From Chloroflexota bacterium (lineage in GTDB: Bacteria; Chloroflexota; Anaerolineae; UBA7937; B3-Chlor), in NCBI GenBank assembly GCA_030613785.1, contig JAUWLF010000004.1, positions 1 through 64,000 of the forward strand: a stretch of 64,000 nt of DNA, read 5' to 3'. The notes below the pieces were generated by a model. That model ran no database searches, was not told the DNA's origin, and worked only from the letters and a program-made list of their open reading frames with translations. The first letter of the stretch is position 1; each line of letters opens with the position of its first letter. This document shows, piece after piece, positions 59,056 to 64,000 of this stretch. A program made the translations under genes and the position numbers.

Positions 59056-60739
59056 GAGTGTGATGGACCGGGTGCACACTCACAGACGCGTCCTCGCAAT
59101 AGGTCTGGACGGTGCAACGCTGGATCTGATCGTGCCGTGGGCGGCTGAGGGGAAGTTGCCTACGTTCGCCAAGATAATGGAGGAAGGCACCTTCGGCAGG
59201 TTGATCACGACGATCCCGCCGGTCACAGGACCTGCCTGGGTGTCGTTCATGACTGGCAAGAACCCGGGCAAACATGGCGTCGGCGACTTCCTACAGAGAA
59301 TGGGTGGCGACTATCGGAGGGTTCCCGTGGACTCCAGCACCATCAAAGCCGAACCCTTCTGGGTGACGGCCGGTCGCTGGGGGAAGAAAGTGGGGATGAT
59401 CAACGTCCCCGTGACGTACCCTCCATATGAAGTCAACGGCTTCATGGTAACCGGTCTGCTGACGCCGAGGAGCAGCAGGACGTTTACCTACCCTGAGGGT
59501 CTGGCTCAGGAGCTAGAGGAGGAGATCGGCGGCTATCGGGTCAATCTGGACCATTTCTACGCGAAGGGGATGGCTGGCCGCTTCATCGAAGACCTGAGGA
59601 CGCTGGTGGACACACGAACCAGAGCCGCCAAGTACTTGATGACCAGGTATGAGTGGGACTTCTTCATGGTCCACTACATCGCGACAGACTGGGTTCAGCA
59701 TTTCCTCTGGCACTGCATGGATCGGAGACATCCTCGGTTTGACGAGGCTGAAGCAGAGCTCTATGGCGACTCCATTCTGGAGATCTATCAACGCATTGAT
59801 GGCGCCATCGGAAGCCTCATCGAGAGGCTGGATGACGATGTCGTGCTGCTACTGATGTCCGACCACGGTTTTGGCAGTTTTCACAAGTATATCTACCTTA
59901 ACAATTGGCTGCTGCAACAGGGTCTCTTGCAGCTAAAGGGCAGTCCGATGACTCGCATCAAGACTTCTCTCTTTCGGCTGGGCTTCACCCCTTCATCCCT
60001 TTACCAGGCACTGGCCAAGATGAGACTGGTGAAGGTGGCTTACAAGGCTCGCAAGAAGCAGCGCTACGATCTCCTGAGGGTCATGTTTCTGTCCTCACGA
60101 GACATAGACTGGTCCAGAACAAGGGCCTATAGTGCCGGCAACGTGGGACAGGTGTTCATTAATCTGAAGGGCAGGGAACCGCAGGGGATAGTCGAGCCTG
60201 GGCAGGAATACGAGGAGCTACGGCAGCAGATCATCACTGAACTGGCCGACCTGCGGGACACTGAGACAGGTGATCGGGTGGCAGAGCAGGTCTTCAAGAG
60301 AGAGGAGGTCTACTCTGGGGAGTACACAGATCAGTTGGCGGACATCCTCATACTGCCTCGCAATCTCGAGTATATCGCCACAGGACTGTCCGAGTTCGTC
60401 TCCAACAAGATAATGGCTCCCAGTTTTGCGTACACGGGGACCCACAGGATGGACGGCATCTTCATGTTGAGGGGCGATGGATTGAGGCGAGGATGCGATG
60501 CTCAGGATGCCCACATAGTAGACATGGCGCCTACGATACTGCATCTGCTGGGGTTGCCGATTCCCCAGGGTATGGACGGCAGTGTGTTGACGGAGCTCTT
60601 CGACCAGCAGTTCCTCGCTTCAAGGCCTGTTGAATACACTGACGAGGCTCTGACGCGTCGGCCTGGGGGCCCTGGGCTCTCCGAAGAGGAGGCTGAGGAA
60701 GTGCGCGAAAGGCTGAGGGGCCTCGGCTACGTGACCTGA
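59033..60739 (+). CDS. Alkaline phosphatase superfamily (phosphodiesterase/nucleotide pyrophosphatase-like) enzyme, paralog of 56245-57915
   Basis: GLDGATLDLIVPWAAEGKLPTF, IPPVTGPAWVSFMTGKNPGKHGVGDF, DWVQHFLWHCMD, LLLMSDHGFG, GTHRMDGIFMLRGDG. Confidence 0.92.
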   Translation: MNRRMEAESVMDRVHTHRRVLAIGLDGATLDLIVPWAAEGKLPTFAKIMEEGTFGRLITTIPPVTGPAWVSFMTGKNPGKHGVGDFLQRMGGDYRRVPVDSSTIKAEPFWVTAGRWGKKVGMINVPVTYPPYEVNGFMVTGLLTPRSSRTFTYPEGLAQELEEEIGGYRVNLDHFYAKGMAGRFIEDLRTLVDTRTRAAKYLMTRYEWDFFMVHYIATDWVQHFLWHCMDRRHPRFDEAEAELYGDSILEIYQRIDGAIGSLIERLDDDVVLLLMSDHGFGSFHKYIYLNNWLLQQGLLQLKGSPMTRIKTSLFRLGFTPSSLYQALAKMRLVKVAYKARKKQRYDLLRVMFLSSRDIDWSRTRAYSAGNVGQVFINLKGREPQGIVEPGQEYEELRQQIITELADLRDTETGDRVAEQVFKREEVYSGEYTDQLADILILPRNLEYIATGLSEFVSNKIMAPSFAYTGTHRMDGIFMLRGDGLRRGCDAQDAHIVDMAPTILHLLGLPIPQGMDGSVLTELFDQQFLASRPVEYTDEALTRRPGGPGLSEEEAEEVRERLRGLGYVT

Positions 60740-60752
60740 ACAGGAACGTGGC

Positions 60753-61856
60753 ATGAAGATATGCTACTATGGCAATCAGCTGGGGTTCATAAGTGGGAGC
60801 CACAGGTACGTCCTTGCTCTGGCGAAGAGGTTCATGAGCGAAGGACATGAGGTTACGGTGGTTACGAAGGGAAGGGAGGAGAGGGCGTGGCTCCTGGATG
60901 GGGTCAGATATGAGGCTGTGTCGCTGGAAAGCAAAGAGACTTTCACCAGCTATTTTATCGAGTTTCCTTTGCGCTCGCTCTCGTACTTTGCGAAGCACAC
61001 TGATTTCGACATCATTCACAGCATGGCAAGCTATCACCTCTTCTCGGTGCTGGCAAGGTCAGTCGCCCTGGTCGCAAGGACTCCAGTCGTCTATGGGGTG
61101 GTGTCGCCAGGAAGCCGCGCTTTGAAGGTGCTGGGGTTCGCCCGGCTGATCTGTGCCAGCCGGAGCATACAGGCGCAGTTTGGCGATGCAGGCGTGTTCA
61201 TCCCTCACTTTGTCGAGTTGGAGAGCTTCAGTACAACAGAGCGATACGACTATGGACAGAATGGTCGCTTCACTGTGGGCAGCATGGGCTCGCCAGCGCC
61301 ACGGAGGGGCTTTGAGCATCTGATCAGGGCGGTCCCACTCGTCCTGGAGAGGCATCCTGACACTCTGTTTGTGCTGGCAGTCGAACATCCACAGATCATG
61401 TACCGCCCCAGACTCAGAAGGCGACTGAACGAGCTCAAGGGGCTCATCGAGGGCTGTGGGGTGAGAGACAACGTCAAGCTGGTCGGTAGGGTTGATGTGC
61501 CCACGTTCTTGAACTCCCTGGACGTGTTCGTTTACGCCGTGCAGACCACCAAGGGGATGATAGACATCCCTCCCACGGTACTCGAGTGTCTGGCAGGGGG
61601 GTGTGCATTGGTGTCCTCACCTAAAGGGGGAATCCCCGAGGTGGTGCGCAGCTACGAGAACGGCGTTCTCGTCGGCGACGACGAATATGACAATCCAGAA
61701 GCCTATGCCTCCAAGATATTGGAGTTGATAGAGAACAGGGATCTACTGTCCAGGATCAGGTCCAATGCTCGCAACAGTGTCGAGTCCTACGACGTGAACA
61801 AGGTCGCGCCTCAGATCATGAGCGTGTATGAAGAAGCACTGGCGTGCAGGGCGTAG
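60753..61856 (+). CDS. Glycosyltransferase family 4
   Basis: MKICYYGNQLGFISGSHRYVLALAKRFMSEGHEVTVVTKG...DVFVYAVQTTKGMIDIPPTVLECLAGGCALVSSPKGGIPEVV. Confidence 0.92.
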   Translation: MKICYYGNQLGFISGSHRYVLALAKRFMSEGHEVTVVTKGREERAWLLDGVRYEAVSLESKETFTSYFIEFPLRSLSYFAKHTDFDIIHSMASYHLFSVLARSVALVARTPVVYGVVSPGSRALKVLGFARLICASRSIQAQFGDAGVFIPHFVELESFSTTERYDYGQNGRFTVGSMGSPAPRRGFEHLIRAVPLVLERHPDTLFVLAVEHPQIMYRPRLRRRLNELKGLIEGCGVRDNVKLVGRVDVPTFLNSLDVFVYAVQTTKGMIDIPPTVLECLAGGCALVSSPKGGIPEVVRSYENGVLVGDDEYDNPEAYASKILELIENRDLLSRIRSNARNSVESYDVNKVAPQIMSVYEEALACRA

Positions 61857-62869
61857 ATAGTTGGGGCCTTAGGGTGAGACTAGGCGGCAAAGTATACAGG
61901 AGAATCCTTTCCTTGCTGGGGGTACTGATCTTCGGCGCCATCCTGTACTACGGCGGGACGGAGGCTCTTCGGCGGGTGGCCCAGGTCAACCTGTTCTATC
62001 TGGGATGGGCCTTCGTTGCAGCGGGGTTGGCGGCGTTCATCACTTCGGTCAGGTGGGGTTTGATAGTCAATTCGCTGGAAGGCAAAGTCGTCCACTCCAG
62101 ACTTCGGTATTTCTACTACGTCATGATGGGTAAGATGTCCAGCCTGTTCGTCTCCCAGTACGTCGGCGACTACGGAGTGAGACCGCTTGCCCTGAAGGCA
62201 TCAGGCTCCACTACCTTGGGCAAGGCCTTGTACTCGGTTCTGTTGGACAGGTTCTTCGACTTGATTCTTTCGCTCCTGTTTCTGGTTCCAACGTCACTGT
62301 ACGTACTGGGGGTTGTCTCTGAGCAGGTGCTGATAGCCTTGATCCTCCTTGCGGTAGGTGTTTACTGGGTGGTCAGCGCGAGGAACTATCAGATCGTGTC
62401 GAACTTCCTCGCAGCTTTCATCCGCGCCATGGTGTGGGTGAAGGCTCGCACCCCTGTGATAGCGGGGGCCATTGGAAGGGTCGCAGGTGCGCTGGATGGG
62501 GCCAAAGAAGGGTGGAAGCAGGTCGGCCAGAAGTGCATAACGACGGCGAATATCCTCACCCTTGCCCGGTACCTTGCCATGGCCTTTCGTGCTTATTTCA
62601 TCTCCTTGGCTTTGAATCTCACTATTCCCTTCTGGGTGATCTTTGTGGCTGTAGGTATGGTACGCTTCACTCTGCTCTTCGCCGTCGCCCCTGCAAGGCT
62701 GGGGGTTCTCGAAGTGGGGTGGTATGGGGTGCTCGCTCTAGCTGGAATAGGGAGTTCCACAATCATCCCCTTCCTGATCGGTCTGCGGGTCTATGGATTC
62801 CTTTTCAACGCAGTGCTGGCTCTCTCTACTCATCTGCTGGTCAGCCTTAGCGCCGAGAGGGTAGGTTGA
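61844..62869 (+). CDS. Lysylphosphatidylglycerol synthase TM-region/AglD-like flippase-domain membrane protein
   Basis: Multi-TM; FFVSQYVGDYGVRPLALKASGSTTLGKALYSVLLDRFFDLILSLLFLVPTSLYVL; late LFAVAPARLGVLEVGWYGVLALAG. Confidence 0.82.
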   Translation: MQGVDSWGLRVRLGGKVYRRILSLLGVLIFGAILYYGGTEALRRVAQVNLFYLGWAFVAAGLAAFITSVRWGLIVNSLEGKVVHSRLRYFYYVMMGKMSSLFVSQYVGDYGVRPLALKASGSTTLGKALYSVLLDRFFDLILSLLFLVPTSLYVLGVVSEQVLIALILLAVGVYWVVSARNYQIVSNFLAAFIRAMVWVKARTPVIAGAIGRVAGALDGAKEGWKQVGQKCITTANILTLARYLAMAFRAYFISLALNLTIPFWVIFVAVGMVRFTLLFAVAPARLGVLEVGWYGVLALAGIGSSTIIPFLIGLRVYGFLFNAVLALSTHLLVSLSAERVG

Positions 62870-62971
62870 CACGCGCAAGGTGCTGCTCGCGGGTGTGCTC
62901 GGCTTTCTTGGTGGCTCTTGGAGACGAGGATGTCATCTGATTTCGCTTCCTCGTGGAGGGTCTGATTCAGA

Positions 62972-64000
62972 ATGAGATGGCAGATTCCGCTGAACAAACC
63001 GTATTTCGGCTCTCAGGAGAAGCAGGCGGTGATGAGTGTCTTGGAGTCCGGTGAGCTCGGAGGCAACGGCCTGGTGAGCATAGGATTGGAGACGTACTTG
63101 CAGGATCTCCTGGACGTGCGGCATGTGTTGCTCACGACTTCGTGCACGCACGCCATGGAAATGGCGATGATGGCCTTGGACATAGGACCGGGCGACGAGG
63201 TGATCATGCCCAGTTTCACCTTCGTGACTAGCGCCACGGCCGTTGTGAGACAGGGAGCGCGGCCCGTCTTCGCCGACATCGACGAGCAGACGCTCAACCT
63301 TGACCCTGAGGTGGTGGACGGTTGCATTACGGAGAGATCGAAGGCCATCATGCCGGTGCACTACGCCGGTCAGGGGTGTGACATGGAGAGAATCCTGGCC
63401 GTGGCGAGGGACAAGGGACTGTATGTGATCGAAGATGCTGCTCACGGTGTGGGCGCCAGGTACGATGAGCGATACCTGGGGACGATAGGCGATGCAGGAT
63501 GCTATAGCTTTCACATCACCAAGCACGTCACTTGCGGGGAAGGCGGCGCTCTGCTGACCAACGACGATCAACTGGCCAGGCGATGTGAGATCATCAGAGA
63601 GAAGGGCACCAACCGCTCACAGTTCCTTCGCGGCGAGGTGGACAAATACACCTGGGTGGATGTTGGAAGCAGTTTCGTTCTCTCTGATCTGCTGGCCGCT
63701 GTGCTCCTTGAGCAGTTCAAGAAGTTGGACGAGATCCTGGAGAAGCGACGACTCATCTGGGAACATTATCAGGAGGGGCTGAAGGAACTGGAGGATCGTG
63801 GCATGATCATCCTACCTTGCTTGAGCCCCAAGGCGCAGAGCAGTTGGCATGTCTATCCTATCAGGACCGCCCTGGAGACCAATGCTCGAGTGATCGGAGA
63901 ACTGAAAAAGAAGGGGATTGGGGCCGCTTTTCACTTCGTGCCTCTGCATTACTCACCCTATGCTCGGGAGCATCTTGGCTACGAGGAAGGAGACCTGCCC
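62972..64000 (+). CDS. DegT/DnrJ/EryC1/StrS (WecE-like) sugar aminotransferase, truncated by window end
   Basis: MRWQIPLNKPYFGSQEKQAVMSVLESGELGGNG...VLLTTSCTHAMEMAMMALDIGPGDEVIMPSFTFVTSATAVVRQGARPVFADID...SFHITKHVTCGEGGALLTND; open to the end and absent from the supplied ORF list. Confidence 0.95.
   Translation, partial: MRWQIPLNKPYFGSQEKQAVMSVLESGELGGNGLVSIGLETYLQDLLDVRHVLLTTSCTHAMEMAMMALDIGPGDEVIMPSFTFVTSATAVVRQGARPVFADIDEQTLNLDPEVVDGCITERSKAIMPVHYAGQGCDMERILAVARDKGLYVIEDAAHGVGARYDERYLGTIGDAGCYSFHITKHVTCGEGGALLTNDDQLARRCEIIREKGTNRSQFLRGEVDKYTWVDVGSSFVLSDLLAAVLLEQFKKLDEILEKRRLIWEHYQEGLKELEDRGMIILPCLSPKAQSSWHVYPIRTALETNARVIGELKKKGIGAAFHFVPLHYSPYAREHLGYEEGDLP

Overview
64 kb window of a bacterial chromosome, plausibly Chloroflexota-like (an inference only). 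Left part (1-31.6 kb) is mostly housekeeping. It holds: an IS/transposase 3' remnant; rpsO-pnp; a Ca2+-type P-ATPase; an AI-2E-family permease; a HAD hydrolase; a minus-strand block (def, rlmD-like, aminotransferase, nucleotidyltransferase, glycosyltransferase); an acyl-CoA dehydrogenase / gamma-carbonic-anhydrase-like / fixCXAB electron-transfer operon; a secreted CAP-domain protein; rplU-rpmA-rpmE-tdk; birA; and a 2-hydroxyacid dehydrogenase. It ends with a SAM-I riboswitch-controlled methionine-cycle operon (mtnA, MetE-like, GNAT, ahcY, decayed archaeal-type metK). Right part (31.6-64 kb) is a long same-strand surface-glycan locus: gmd/rmd-type enzymes, polyprenyl synthase, many GT4/GT2 enzymes, methyltransferases, a B12-binding radical SAM enzyme, GT39-like membrane proteins, DPM-like GT2 enzymes, DUF2304, two AlkP-superfamily enzymes, two AglD/LPG-synthase-type membrane proteins and a DegT/WecE aminotransferase running off the end. 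Main points for follow-up: (1) L21 fused to an RNAP alpha-CTD-like helix-hairpin-helix domain; (2) an archaeal-type metK remnant with two internal deletions inside a SAM-riboswitch operon; (3) a beta-CASP metallo-hydrolase remnant reduced to its two ends; (4) an enlarged SAM-I riboswitch; (5) a 9-bp inverted repeat over the -35 box of the def promoter; (6) an SD-sequestering hairpin at pnp; (7) a GT39/DPM/AlkP/DUF2304/AglD-like glycan system with no canonical Wzx/Wzy/ABC exporter visible in the window; (8) nine sigma70-type promoters, all with 17-bp spacers. No CRISPR array, rRNA or tRNA was recognised.
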